The position numbers were made by a program, and so were the translations under genes. Positions 38,095 through 46,256 of a stretch of 64,000 nucleotides of DNA are shown piece by piece. Numbering within the stretch: position 1 is the stretch's first letter; each line of letters begins with the position of its first letter. The stretch comes from a virus: positions 1 to 64,000 of the IMG/VR virus record IMGVR_UViG_3300045921_000267; one strand, given 5' to 3'. The notes under the pieces are model-generated. The model was not told the DNA's origin. It saw only the letters and a program-made list of their open reading frames with translations, and searched no databases.

Positions 38095-40371
38095 TCACGC
38101 CGCCGCGCGGAAGCGCGTGAGGTGGATCGTGATGGGGATGAAGTTCGTCGGTTCGACCGGGGCGATCTCGATCGAGACGGGGAACGTGTCGCCGATCTGA
38201 TCGACTTGGAGAGCACGGAACGCGACGATCACCTCATCATCGACCAGACGCGAAGCGACGTCGTTCGCAAGCCCTTTGATCGCGCCTGCGCTGCCGGCGA
38301 GCGAACGCCGCCCGATGCGTTGTTCGAGCGCACTGCGGAACTGGTAGGCGAACTGATCGGCCGACTCGTTCGCGCTCATCTCCGTGTAGATCGGGTTGTT
38401 GTCCGCGATGTGCGTCGTGATCGAGCGGACCCACCGGATCCCCTCGCCCTCGCGCTTCTCCGCGAACATGAGCCCTGCATCGATCATCTCCTCCGCATCA
38501 TCCACGACCGACCACGATGGGTCGTTGCGGATGTCGAGCACGAATGGTTTCTTGTGCGTGAGCGGCTCGCCGATCGGCGAGCCCGCCTGCGCGCCCGCGC
38601 AGATCGCAGCGTGGTAGATGGGTGAGAACCACTTGCGCTCACCAGTGTCGGGATCGAAGCGCTGTACCTCTTGTGCGACCGCGCTGATCGAGCGCGACTG
38701 GATCGCGACGATCTGCGACTTCAAATTCGCGCGCGTCTCGCCCGAGCCATCGGCCTTCGCGAGCCCGATGTAGCCGTTCGCTTCGCTGCGCAGCGTGCCC
38801 GCGCGCAGACGCAAGTGCTGGTTCAGCAACGCGTGCACCGCTGGGTCTCGCGTGAGCGGTACGATGATATTCACGCGCCGCTCACGCAGCAGGCGGAACG
38901 CCTGCTGCCACTCGTTGATCGTCGGCGTGCCTTCGCTACCCCCGGTGAGGTAGACCGGAGCGGTGAGGTTCGCTGGCACGAGGCGCCCATTCGGCGCCGC
39001 GACGCGCTCCGCGCTCACGAGCAGCGAGCCGGTGTTCAGCGCGACGATGAACTCGTAGAGGTCGGCGAAGAACTCGCCAGCGATCGCCTGGATGCTCACC
39101 GCGGTTGCGCGATCCATGTCACGCGAGAGGAACGTCGTCGGGTTCGACGCGAGCGGCGTCGCCAGAAGGCCGGGCAGCACGTTCACTGCATCGACGATGC
39201 GCTGCACCGTCGAGAAGGTCGCGTAGAGCAGCGTGAAGAGGCGCACCGCGAGCGTCACGGTGCGTGCTGCTGGTACGTCGCCGAGCACGAGGTACTTCAA
39301 CCGCGTGCCTGCGCCCGTGAGCGTGATCGGCGTCGCGGAGGAGAGATCGACGCGTTGCATCAACTCGGCACCACTCGCCGCCGTCGTCACCACGATTGCG
39401 TTCGCACCCGGGCTGCCGACATCGATGGCGATCGTGCTCGCGCTCGGCACGATCGGTGCGTTCGTCATCACCACCATGCCGCGCGTGAGCACGGCGGGTG
39501 GGAGGGTGAAGAGCGTCACCGGGACCGTGCTGCGCACCGTGATGGTGCCAGCCGTCGCTGCGCTCTTCACGCAGCCAAGCACCGACGCGAACGTCGCGGA
39601 ACCGGCAACGGGCGTGGTGCCGTTCAGCGTACGCGTCTCGACGATGGGGTTGTTCGAACTGTCGAGCCCGTAGACCGTCACCTGCTGCGTCGTGTCACCC
39701 GCTGCACTGGAGAGATACTCCACGATGCCAGGCGGGGTGATGTCGGCGCTTCGCTGCGAGTCGAGACCTGGACTCGCCTTCGTGCCGTTCGCGCGGAAGT
39801 CGGTCGTGCCGAAGAGCGCAGTCACGCCCGTGTAGCCCTCGGCTCCCGGCGTGTACTGGACGGTGAGCTTCGCGTCTCCGCCCACGTCATCGAAGCTCTC
39901 GGTCTGATCCTCGAACACGAGCGTGATGAGCTTGCCGGTGTTCGTGCCCGGCTGGACGTCCACGTTGATCTGCGTGGTGAAGAGCCCGTAGTCGCGCGAC
40001 GTGAGCACGACGGCTGGGTCATTGTTCGCATCGTTGAGCGTCACTTGCGACTGCGTGGCTGGGTTCACCTTCACCGCGACGATCCGCTGCGCGCCTCCTG
40101 GGATGGCGTCATCGTTCGCAGGCTCGAACGCAAAGAAGCCCGCCGTGCGCAGCGGCGAACCCGGACGGTAGCGCGTGATGAGCGAGTCACTCCGCGTGTG
40201 GTCACTGTCCTCGGGAGCGATGGAGAGCGGCTTGCCGCCTTCCGCCGTGCCGATCAGCGCGACGATGCCGACTGCGGCCGGCGAGACGGTCGAGAGACCG
40301 CTCACATCGAGTCGCGAGTAGGCGCCGGGGATGTTGATTCGACGCCCGCCGAAGAAGATCGAGGTTGCCAT
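38095..40371 (-). CDS. Tail sheath protein
   Basis: This 758-residue protein polymerises round the tube and contracts at injection. Its N-terminus (MATSIFFGGRRINIPGAYSR) and C-terminal domain (AFRALQVDQIGDTFPVSIEI, then PTNFIPITIHLTRF) match the pattern of sheath proteins, whose conserved C-terminal part contacts the tube. The middle (residues about 90-420) is a large beta-rich insertion typical of big phages, facing outward. The start at 40371 has a GGAGGACTGACCCG site. The neighbouring tube gene confirms the role. Confidence 0.9.
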   Translation of the reverse strand: MATSIFFGGRRINIPGAYSRLDVSGLSTVSPAAVGIVALIGTAEGGKPLSIAPEDSDHTRSDSLITRYRPGSPLRTAGFFAFEPANDDAIPGGAQRIVAVKVNPATQSQVTLNDANNDPAVVLTSRDYGLFTTQINVDVQPGTNTGKLITLVFEDQTESFDDVGGDAKLTVQYTPGAEGYTGVTALFGTTDFRANGTKASPGLDSQRSADITPPGIVEYLSSAAGDTTQQVTVYGLDSSNNPIVETRTLNGTTPVAGSATFASVLGCVKSAATAGTITVRSTVPVTLFTLPPAVLTRGMVVMTNAPIVPSASTIAIDVGSPGANAIVVTTAASGAELMQRVDLSSATPITLTGAGTRLKYLVLGDVPAARTVTLAVRLFTLLYATFSTVQRIVDAVNVLPGLLATPLASNPTTFLSRDMDRATAVSIQAIAGEFFADLYEFIVALNTGSLLVSAERVAAPNGRLVPANLTAPVYLTGGSEGTPTINEWQQAFRLLRERRVNIIVPLTRDPAVHALLNQHLRLRAGTLRSEANGYIGLAKADGSGETRANLKSQIVAIQSRSISAVAQEVQRFDPDTGERKWFSPIYHAAICAGAQAGSPIGEPLTHKKPFVLDIRNDPSWSVVDDAEEMIDAGLMFAEKREGEGIRWVRSITTHIADNNPIYTEMSANESADQFAYQFRSALEQRIGRRSLAGSAGAIKGLANDVASRLVDDEVIVAFRALQVDQIGDTFPVSIEIAPVEPTNFIPITIHLTRFRAAA

Positions 40372-40386
40372 CGGGTCAGTCCTCCA

Positions 40387-40629
40387 TCACCCGCGCGGCG
40401 CCGTGAGCCACGCGTTGTACTCGTTCTGCCAGTCCTCTTGCGTCATGCGCCGCATGGGGCGGAGCTTCTCGCATGAGAGGAACACCTCACCGAGTTCGTG
40501 ATCCTTCACGGAACGCACGAAGCGCTCCACGGTGATCAGCGGAGCTTCGTCACGCTTCCGCGCCGCAGTGGAGTCACTGTCGCTCTGCGACGGGGCCTCT
40601 TGGAGTGTCTCACGGTTCTTCTTGTTCAT
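40387..40629 (-). CDS. Hypothetical 80-residue protein before the sheath gene
   Basis: The ATG at 40629 (MNKKNRETLQEAPSQSDSDS) has a GAGGTTCAACG site and overlaps the tail completion gene by 20 bases. The C-terminal half reads like a small helical domain (RSVKDHELGEVFLSCEKLRP followed by MTQEDWQNEYNAWLTAPRG). The family is not recognised. It may be a small regulator or chaperone of the tail genes. Confidence 0.65.
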   Translation of the reverse strand: MNKKNRETLQEAPSQSDSDSTAARKRDEAPLITVERFVRSVKDHELGEVFLSCEKLRPMRRMTQEDWQNEYNAWLTAPRG

Positions 40630-41389
40630 CGTTGAACCTCGTCGGCGTGATGCCGCCGCGCACCCCATCTACTACCACGTCGTCTCTGTAGAGCCCAAGT
40701 ACACGGAGACGACGGCGATCGACGAGCGCGAACTGCGGCACGGTGAACATCGAGTGCCCGCTCACAGTGAGCGTGCGGAGGAACATGTTGTCGGGCAGGT
40801 ACTGCTCATCAGGAGCGACTTCGCCGCCACTGATCGACACGTCGGTCATGCCGTTCGCGAGAAAGAGCGGCTTCGCACCGAACACAAGCATCTTCGCAAA
40901 GTAGTAGAGGTAGAGGCATACATCGGGATGCTGCGCGTAGACGTAGATGCCGTAGCTAGCGGTGCAGAGCACACCCGCGTATTCCATGTAGTCGTCGGAG
41001 TCTTCATCGTCTTCGGTCTCACCCACGAAGTCGCCGACGAAGTTCTGATCCTCCGAGTCCTCTTGCAGGATGACGGCAAAGCACGGGAACTGCGTGCTCG
41101 TGCGCGGGTAGCCGAGCACCGTCTCCGGCGGTTGTCGCACGAAGTTCGAGACGAACTCCTCGCGCTCTTCTGCGCCAACAAGCGGATCGAACATATGCGC
41201 GAAGAACTTGCGCAACAGATCGGGGTTCTCGCGGAAGCGATCGACTTCTGCGCGGAAAAGCGCAACGATCAGGCGCTCGATGTTGATGACGTTCGTGCGC
41301 GCCGCTGAGAGCGCCGGCACGTTGCGATCGATGCCGATCGTGCCGCCGAGGTTCTTCGCGTCGCGACGCCTGCGAGTCTGATCACTCAT
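40610..41389 (-). CDS. Tail terminator/completion candidate
   Basis: This 259-residue protein lies between the gp10-like connector gene and the sheath, where contractile phages encode tail terminator or completion proteins. It has a helical N-terminal segment (RTNVINIERLIVALFRAEVD), a beta part (TQFPCFAVILQEDSEDQNFV), an acidic loop (TEDDEDSDDYME) and a second beta part (YGIYVYAQHPDVCLYLYYFA). The start at 41389 overlaps the previous stop as ATGA. The assignment is by position and size; no family match is certain. Confidence 0.65.
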   Translation of the reverse strand: MSDQTRRRRDAKNLGGTIGIDRNVPALSAARTNVINIERLIVALFRAEVDRFRENPDLLRKFFAHMFDPLVGAEEREEFVSNFVRQPPETVLGYPRTSTQFPCFAVILQEDSEDQNFVGDFVGETEDDEDSDDYMEYAGVLCTASYGIYVYAQHPDVCLYLYYFAKMLVFGAKPLFLANGMTDVSISGGEVAPDEQYLPDNMFLRTLTVSGHSMFTVPQFALVDRRRLRVLGLYRDDVVVDGVRGGITPTRFNDEQEEP

Positions 41390-42168
41390 CGCGTCTTCGA
41401 TCCCTTCGGTGCCGTCGTCGTCGCGAGAAGCGCCTTCACGATCGGTTCGACTTCACGTTGTACGCGTTGTGCGAAGTTGCGCGCACGGATGCCAGGATGA
41501 AGCCAGTGCTCCTTCGCACGACGCACGTTCGAGGAGATGCGGCGGAACGTCGTGTACTTGTTCTGTGTCGCCTTCGCGTACGTCTTCTGCTGGCGCACCA
41601 TTCCGAGGTAGGTCGAGCCCCAATGCCAGGGTTTCTCCTTCGTGCTCAGGATGGCGCGCGCTGCACTCGACATCCGCATGCCGGGGTGGATGCGTCCTCC
41701 CCACTGCGTGCCGCCTTCGGGCTTCGAGAGCGTCGGCGCGAGCTTCTTCGCGATCGTGTGGATCGCTTGGGGCATCGGACGCCCGACGTTGCGACCTCCA
41801 CTGCCTGGCGTGCCGTGCCCGAAGGGGATCGTGTTGTATCGGCTGCCATCCTTTGCGGTCCTCGCGTTTCGAGCGCCCAGACCGAGCAGCGTCGTGCGAA
41901 GGTCGAATGCGCTCATGCCGTTCTCGACGAGGTTCGGCACCACGCCAACGAGCACGACACGCGCGACACGATTCTTCACCTCGACGGGTTGGATGCCTGC
42001 CACGTAGTCGCGTGCCGTCGTGCGCAGGTTTTGCTGCGCGAGCGAGACCCATCGCTGGTGCACGACTGCGCTGACTCCGCGAAGGAGCCGATCGACATCG
42101 TTCGGTCCTGCCGCGATCGCGATCATCGCGCCTTTCATCTTCGAGAGATCGATCTTGATGAGCGGCAT
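41386..42168 (-). CDS. Minor tail/neck component (HK97 gp10-like candidate)
   Basis: The 260-residue protein starts at 42168 (MPLIKIDLSKMKGAMIAIAA) in a TGATG overlap after GGGAGAG. An N-terminal helical part (RLLRGVSAVVHQRWVSLAQQ) and a basic Gly/Arg-rich middle (FGHGTPGSGGRNVGRPMPQA) resemble gp10-type tail-completion proteins that sit at the head-tail joint. The C-terminus is basic. The order connector, gp10-like, terminator, sheath is what is expected. The family match is tentative. Confidence 0.6.
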   Translation of the reverse strand: MPLIKIDLSKMKGAMIAIAAGPNDVDRLLRGVSAVVHQRWVSLAQQNLRTTARDYVAGIQPVEVKNRVARVVLVGVVPNLVENGMSAFDLRTTLLGLGARNARTAKDGSRYNTIPFGHGTPGSGGRNVGRPMPQAIHTIAKKLAPTLSKPEGGTQWGGRIHPGMRMSSAARAILSTKEKPWHWGSTYLGMVRQQKTYAKATQNKYTTFRRISSNVRRAKEHWLHPGIRARNFAQRVQREVEPIVKALLATTTAPKGSKTR

Positions 42169-43094
42169 CAGGTCTCTCCCATGCGCCGGCGCAGCGTGGA
42201 CGGACACATGCTCGGAAGCGGCGTGTTGATGTCCGAGAGGTAGTCGAGTTGCACGAGCATCTGTACGGGGAGCGCGAAGACCGTCTGCTGCGGCACCTTC
42301 GTTTCGAGCGTCGCCTCACGCGTTGCGTGCGGGTGAGAGATCACGAGGTAGATGGGGTGGTATTCGTAGATCGCGGAAAGGTACTCTTCATCTTCAACCA
42401 ACTCAGCACCGCGCGCGAGCCATTCGATCCATCCGTTCTCGTTCACCTTGAAGTGGTAGCCCTCTTCGAGCTTCGTCGCAGGCACGTCTGGTGCGGGCTT
42501 CCAGACCAGTGCAGTCATGCGCGAGATGCGGTAGCGCAACGAGTCGCAGTTCGCGGGGAGCTTTGATCGAAGACCTCGACGATCACCCTTCTGGAACAGC
42601 TCCGAGTGCACCATCACCGAGTCACGCATCTCGACACGATCGCGGTGCCCCATGCGATACTGCGGCTCGACGGTGAGCGTCGATGAGCCTTCGATCCACG
42701 CGCCCGTTCGATCGAACGGGCGCGCGTTGCGCTCCATGTTCGTCATGATGCCACGGATCTCGATCGGGTCATCGTAGTAGAAGCCTGAGCCGTCGCAGTC
42801 GCCGCAGTTGATGCGCGCTTGGTTCGTCATCGAGTTCACGCACGGGCAGAGTAGTGCCTTCGTCCAGATGAGGTAGTAGCCGTGCTGCAAGATGGCACGT
42901 TGGAACTCGATCTGCCTGAACTGCGCGCGCGTCTTGCGCGTGTTCACGTCTTGCCCTTGGCGCTGCGCAACGCCACGCGCATCGGGCGCATATGGATCCG
43001 GTCCCGTGCTCGTCGCGGGCACGTCTACCCACCGACGGTACGGACCATCGTTCTTCAGCACGATCGGTGTCGGCCCTTTCGGCTTCGTGCTCAC
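42168..43094 (-). CDS. Neck/head-closure protein with four-cysteine site
   Basis: This 308-residue protein contains C83-x-C85 and C97-x2-C100 (LLCPCVNSMT, INCGDCDGSG), a rubredoxin-like zinc site close to those in some phage neck proteins. The remainder is beta-rich (STLTVEPQYRMGHRDRVEMR, GYHFKVNENGWIEWLARGAE). It overlaps both neighbours (ATGA, TGATG), so it is co-translated with the connector. A head-closure role between portal adaptor and tail completion is inferred from position. Confidence 0.65.
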   Translation of the reverse strand: MSTKPKGPTPIVLKNDGPYRRWVDVPATSTGPDPYAPDARGVAQRQGQDVNTRKTRAQFRQIEFQRAILQHGYYLIWTKALLCPCVNSMTNQARINCGDCDGSGFYYDDPIEIRGIMTNMERNARPFDRTGAWIEGSSTLTVEPQYRMGHRDRVEMRDSVMVHSELFQKGDRRGLRSKLPANCDSLRYRISRMTALVWKPAPDVPATKLEEGYHFKVNENGWIEWLARGAELVEDEEYLSAIYEYHPIYLVISHPHATREATLETKVPQQTVFALPVQMLVQLDYLSDINTPLPSMCPSTLRRRMGET

Positions 43095-44167
43095 GCGACG
43101 ACTCCTCGGATGCCCTTGTAGTAGCGCCGCAAGAGCGGGATCTGATCCTTGATCTCCTTCGTGTACTGGATGATCCGCGCACCGTAGCCGGCGTTCGTCG
43201 CACTGCTCGTCGTGCCGATGTTCTGCGAGAGCCCATCAATCGAGAGGGAGACCGTTGCGATGCCTGCGCCTGCGATCAAGTCACCGAAGATGTTGAACGG
43301 CCCGAGCGACGCAGCCTTGCCGATCAGATCAAGGATGTTCGCTGGCACGCGGCAATCCTCGAAGCCTGCCGTGTAGCGCACCTCGAAGAGATGCGGGAGC
43401 GTGTACAAGCCGTTGTAGATCGCGGGTAGGTACGAGCCTCCCTGCCCGATGAGAATCTCGGAAAGCGTGCCCGCGGTCGGCACGATGCGCAGTTGCCCGT
43501 GCTCGCGATCGATTCGGAGCCACTCCTCCGGGAACTGCACGACCGTCTGTCCGGTCGGGTACTGCACGTTGAACTCCTCCACGCTGATCAGCGGGTAGTT
43601 GTCCAACTGGATGTAGTTGTAAGCCTGGTAGTCGTTGATGTAGTAGTCGTGCTTCTCGACGAACGTCGTTTCGAGAAGCTTGATGTCCAACTGGTGCTCG
43701 AACCACTCAATCGCCGAGAGGATGTAGAACTGCAACGTGCGATCATCGATCGGTTCGCCCTGATCGTTGCGCAGGTCCACACCGAAGAGGTAGCGGTTCT
43801 TCAATTGCGGCACGGTGAGGATGCACGACGTCGCGAGCCCGAGCCCTTCGATCGGATCGCTCGGCTCACTCGACGCTTCATCGAAGCTCTCGCCGTTCGC
43901 AAGGCGCTTCGTGTCGAGATAGCGCGTGCGGTAGATGAAGAGAGGTGCACCGGAGCGGTCGATCCACGAGTAGCTGATCTTGCCCTTCTCCAGCACGGGC
44001 CGATCGGCAGGTAGCGTGACCTCACTCCACGTGATGCCCTGGTTCACCGAGCGCTCGATCACGAGGCGGTCGAACCCCATCTCGATCACGGAGTCGATGT
44101 CGTCGTCCGTGACGCTGATGCGGATCACCCGCCCAAGTGCCTTGCTGCCAAGATCGACCAGAGTCAT
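43091..44167 (-). CDS. Head-tail connector/adaptor protein
   Basis: The 358-residue protein combines an N-terminal beta domain (DRLVIERSVNQGITWSEVTL, which looks like a small Fn3-type fold) with a helical/beta C-terminal half typical of gp6/gp15-type adaptors (LQFYILSAIEWFEHQLDIKL, YYINDYQAYNYIQLDNYPLI, PANILDLIGKAASLG). Adaptors sit below the portal and recruit the tail. The stop overlaps the next start as ATGA. The gp6-like pattern 'AIEWFEHQL' followed by aromatic-rich strands gives moderate confidence. Confidence 0.7.
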   Translation of the reverse strand: MTLVDLGSKALGRVIRISVTDDDIDSVIEMGFDRLVIERSVNQGITWSEVTLPADRPVLEKGKISYSWIDRSGAPLFIYRTRYLDTKRLANGESFDEASSEPSDPIEGLGLATSCILTVPQLKNRYLFGVDLRNDQGEPIDDRTLQFYILSAIEWFEHQLDIKLLETTFVEKHDYYINDYQAYNYIQLDNYPLISVEEFNVQYPTGQTVVQFPEEWLRIDREHGQLRIVPTAGTLSEILIGQGGSYLPAIYNGLYTLPHLFEVRYTAGFEDCRVPANILDLIGKAASLGPFNIFGDLIAGAGIATVSLSIDGLSQNIGTTSSATNAGYGARIIQYTKEIKDQIPLLRRYYKGIRGVVA

Positions 44168-44174
44168 CGCGCGT

Positions 44175-44774
44175 TCACTTCTTCTTCGGCGGGACTTTCG
44201 GCGCCGGCATGACCGGGAGCGGAGGTGCCGAGCGCTTCAAGCCCATCTCTTTGTAGAGCGCCGTGAGTTCGTCGGCGAGCGCACGGTTCTGCTTGTACAG
44301 CGTGCCGTTTTCCATGCGCACGCGTTCGATCTCCTCGCGCAGCGCATCGTTCTCTTCGCGCAGGTCTTCTTGATCACGCAGAAGAACGCGATGCTGATCG
44401 AGGAGGACCGCGTAGTTCCGCTGGCACTCGTCGGCTTCGCCTTCGACCTTCTCGATCCGAATGCGCAACGTTTCCTCGCGCTTTTGCATCTGTTCACGTT
44501 CTGACTTCTCGCGCTCTTCGAGCGCAGCGATGCGCGCAAGCATGCGCTCCGCGAAGTCTTTCGTGATGTCGATCTTCTTCTCCTCGACCTTGCCGCTCTG
44601 TTCTTGCTCCTTCAGCTTCCTCTTGTGATGGTGCTTCCACGCCTCGCGTCCCCACGAGATGAGCGCGAGTAGCAGCCCGAAGAATCCGGCAACCCATCCC
44701 GCGATTGCCGACGAATGCTCGTCGTCATCCATGCCGCTCACTGCTCCGTGCGAAGGTAGAGTCGCCTCGATCAT
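44175..44774 (-). CDS. Membrane-anchored coiled-coil protein
   Basis: This 199-residue protein has one membrane segment near the N-terminus (AIAGWVAGFFGLLLALISW, about residues 24-42), a basic stretch (KHHHKRKLKEQ) and then a long heptad-like coiled coil to about residue 175, ending PPLPVMPAPKVPPKKK. The layout is unusual inside a connector region. It could be an inner-membrane injection factor, a spanin-like protein or a superinfection exclusion protein; nothing in the sequence decides. The ATG at 44774 has a GAGAGGCGTGAC site. Confidence 0.7.
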   Translation of the reverse strand: MIEATLPSHGAVSGMDDDEHSSAIAGWVAGFFGLLLALISWGREAWKHHHKRKLKEQEQSGKVEEKKIDITKDFAERMLARIAALEEREKSEREQMQKREETLRIRIEKVEGEADECQRNYAVLLDQHRVLLRDQEDLREENDALREEIERVRMENGTLYKQNRALADELTALYKEMGLKRSAPPLPVMPAPKVPPKKK

Positions 44775-44848
44775 GTCACGCCTCTCACGTTTCAGAGAGC
44801 GACGACGCGCAACATGGCTCCCCTCATGAAGCGCATCGCCGGTTATCC

Positions 44849-45241
44849 TCACGCAGGCGGGAGCTTCCTCGGAACACGGCTGACCTGAGTGACGTAGACT
44901 GTTGCGGTGCCGCCCGTGGTACGCGCAACGATGCGATCGTTGTGATCCTTCCTCACGTGGATCTCGACCCACCCTCGGATGAGCGGAGTCGCAGGCGGCG
45001 CAGCAGGCTTCGCGGCCCACGAAGCGGTCTCGTTCTTCACGAACGGCACCGCGTCGATGAACACGAGGTCCGTGCCTCCGGGGCTCGTGGCCTGCACAAG
45101 GTACTTGCCCGGAGGCAAGGGTCCGTTCGCGTCGTTGGTACCGCCGCTGGACACGACGGAGGCCGCGACCGCAGCGAGCGCCACCGTGCGCCCGAGGTCG
45201 TGTCCGTAGAAGTCCTGAAGGTCGTCGGGATTCGCTGCCAC
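44849..45241 (-). CDS. Hypothetical 130-residue virion-region protein
   Basis: This small beta-rich protein (LPPGKYLVQATSPGGTDLVF, LIRGWVEIHVRKDHNDRIVA, TATVYVTQVSRVP) has an Ala/Ser-rich N-terminal part. The GTG at 45241 has a GAGGTGAAGAG site. It is encoded between capsid and connector genes, so a capsid decoration or head-fibre role is possible. No family is recognised. Confidence 0.65.
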   Translation of the reverse strand: MAANPDDLQDFYGHDLGRTVALAAVAASVVSSGGTNDANGPLPPGKYLVQATSPGGTDLVFIDAVPFVKNETASWAAKPAAPPATPLIRGWVEIHVRKDHNDRIVARTTGGTATVYVTQVSRVPRKLPPA

Positions 45242-45278
45242 CTCTTCACCTCACGTGCGCCGTGGGAGCGCGTTCAGG

Positions 45279-45767
45279 TCACTCGGGCTTGGGCGCCTTC
45301 AGGCGTCGCCCGCTGGCGGCTTTGGGCGCCCCGCTGGCGCCCTCGGACACCTCGGAGGTGCTCTCGACCGTCTCGACCGTCTCCGGGCCGCTGGCGAGCG
45401 CCTGCGAGCCGAGGCGGGCCTTCAGGTCGGCGACCTCGGCTTCCAGCTTCGCGATCTTCGCGTCGCGCACCTGGATGTCGTTTTGCGCGTCGTGCAGCGC
45501 ATCCTGCATCTCGTTCGCGAAAAGGCGAAGATCCTCGACGTCTTTCTTCGTCGGCCCACCAGGCCAAAGAGCGCCGTCGGGCGCACCCACGGCGGTGCCT
45601 GAAAGCGAACGCGGCGAGCGCGCGACCGCCTTGAACCCGTGCGTGAGCATGAACTGCGCGTCGGCTTCGTTCTCGACCTCGATGCAGCCCTCGTCATCGG
45701 CACGCACACGAGCACCGCTGCGAAGATTGATCTCCATGTTGCGGAAGTTCTCGTTCTTCAATCGCAT
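45279..45767 (-). CDS. Coiled-coil protein between capsid and connector genes
   Basis: This 162-residue protein begins MRLKNENFRNMEINLRSGAR with a small beta start, has a coiled coil (DALHDAQNDIQVRDAKIAKL, then EAEVADLKARLGSQ) and a flexible Ser/Glu/Ala tail with a basic end (SGRRLKAPKPE). A GGAGAAGAG site precedes the ATG at 45767. It may be a minor capsid or head-fibre protein; the first 60 residues (IEVENEADAQFMLTHGFKAV) resemble short domains seen in phage head-module proteins. The function is unknown. Confidence 0.65.
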   Translation of the reverse strand: MRLKNENFRNMEINLRSGARVRADDEGCIEVENEADAQFMLTHGFKAVARSPRSLSGTAVGAPDGALWPGGPTKKDVEDLRLFANEMQDALHDAQNDIQVRDAKIAKLEAEVADLKARLGSQALASGPETVETVESTSEVSEGASGAPKAASGRRLKAPKPE

Positions 45768-45794
45768 CCTCTTCTCCTTCCTTCAGAAACACGA

Positions 45795-45823
45795 ACGGGC
45801 GGACGGATCACCCGCCCGCCCGT
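45795..45823 (-). terminator. Terminator after the small capsid-associated gene
   Basis: ACGGGCGG (45795-45802) pairs with CCGCCCGT (45816-45823). Reading leftward it is followed by TCGTGTTTCTG. It lies in the 79-base gap after the gene ending at 45847. Confidence 0.65.
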
Positions 45824-45846
45824 CAGCGTACGCCATCGACGTGGCT

Positions 45847-46170
45847 TCAGGCCGCAGGACCGACGAGCGAGCACTGACCGGCGAGCCCGCCGATGAACAC
45901 GCCCTGGAGTCTGCGCGCCACGGTACCATCGACGATCGCCGCGAGTTCGGGCGCGCCGTACGTGGTGTCGAGCGTGCCGTAGCCCGCGACGGGGGCGGGG
46001 AAAGTCACGGTGATGTCCACCGTGCCGTTGTTGTTGACCTCGGCGATCAAGCCCGTGAAGGGCCCCTCGCCGTACACGTTCACCTCGTTCGCGGTCGGCA
46101 GGTACTGGACCCGCCGCCCCGGCCGAAGCCTCGCTCGCTGCCTGTTCTTCGTGTTCACGACGATCGCCAT
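45847..46170 (-). CDS. Small capsid-associated protein (decoration candidate)
   Basis: This 107-residue protein starts MAIVVNTKNRQRARLRPGRR with a basic arm and continues with a small beta domain (FTGLIAEVNNNGTVDITVTF). It lies right after the major capsid gene and is bracketed by hairpins on both sides, which fits a highly expressed decoration or cement protein. GAGGCGAAAG precedes the ATG. Similarity to a named family is not evident. Confidence 0.65.
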   Translation of the reverse strand: MAIVVNTKNRQRARLRPGRRVQYLPTANEVNVYGEGPFTGLIAEVNNNGTVDITVTFPAPVAGYGTLDTTYGAPELAAIVDGTVARRLQGVFIGGLAGQCSLVGPAA

Positions 46171-46209
46171 CTTTCGCCTCCGGCTCGTGGTCGTCAGGAA
46201 AGACCCTGC

Positions 46210-46249
46210 GAGCACGCGCGCGGAGGTTTGCCTCGACGCGCGCGTGCTC
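46210..46249 (-). terminator. Hairpin after the major capsid gene
   Basis: GAGCACGCGCG (46210-46220) pairs perfectly with CGCGCGTGCTC (46239-46249). In the leftward direction it is followed by GCAGGGTCTTTCC, a poor T-tract. Partial termination or mRNA protection is likely. Confidence 0.6.
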
Positions 46250-46256
46250 ACGAAGA

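Noticed and set aside
40361-40385. CATCGGGTCAG near the sheath start, similar to the promoter block
   Set aside because: It lacks the TAKAK hexamer, includes the ATG itself, and the gene has a normal GGAGGACTGACCCG binding site.
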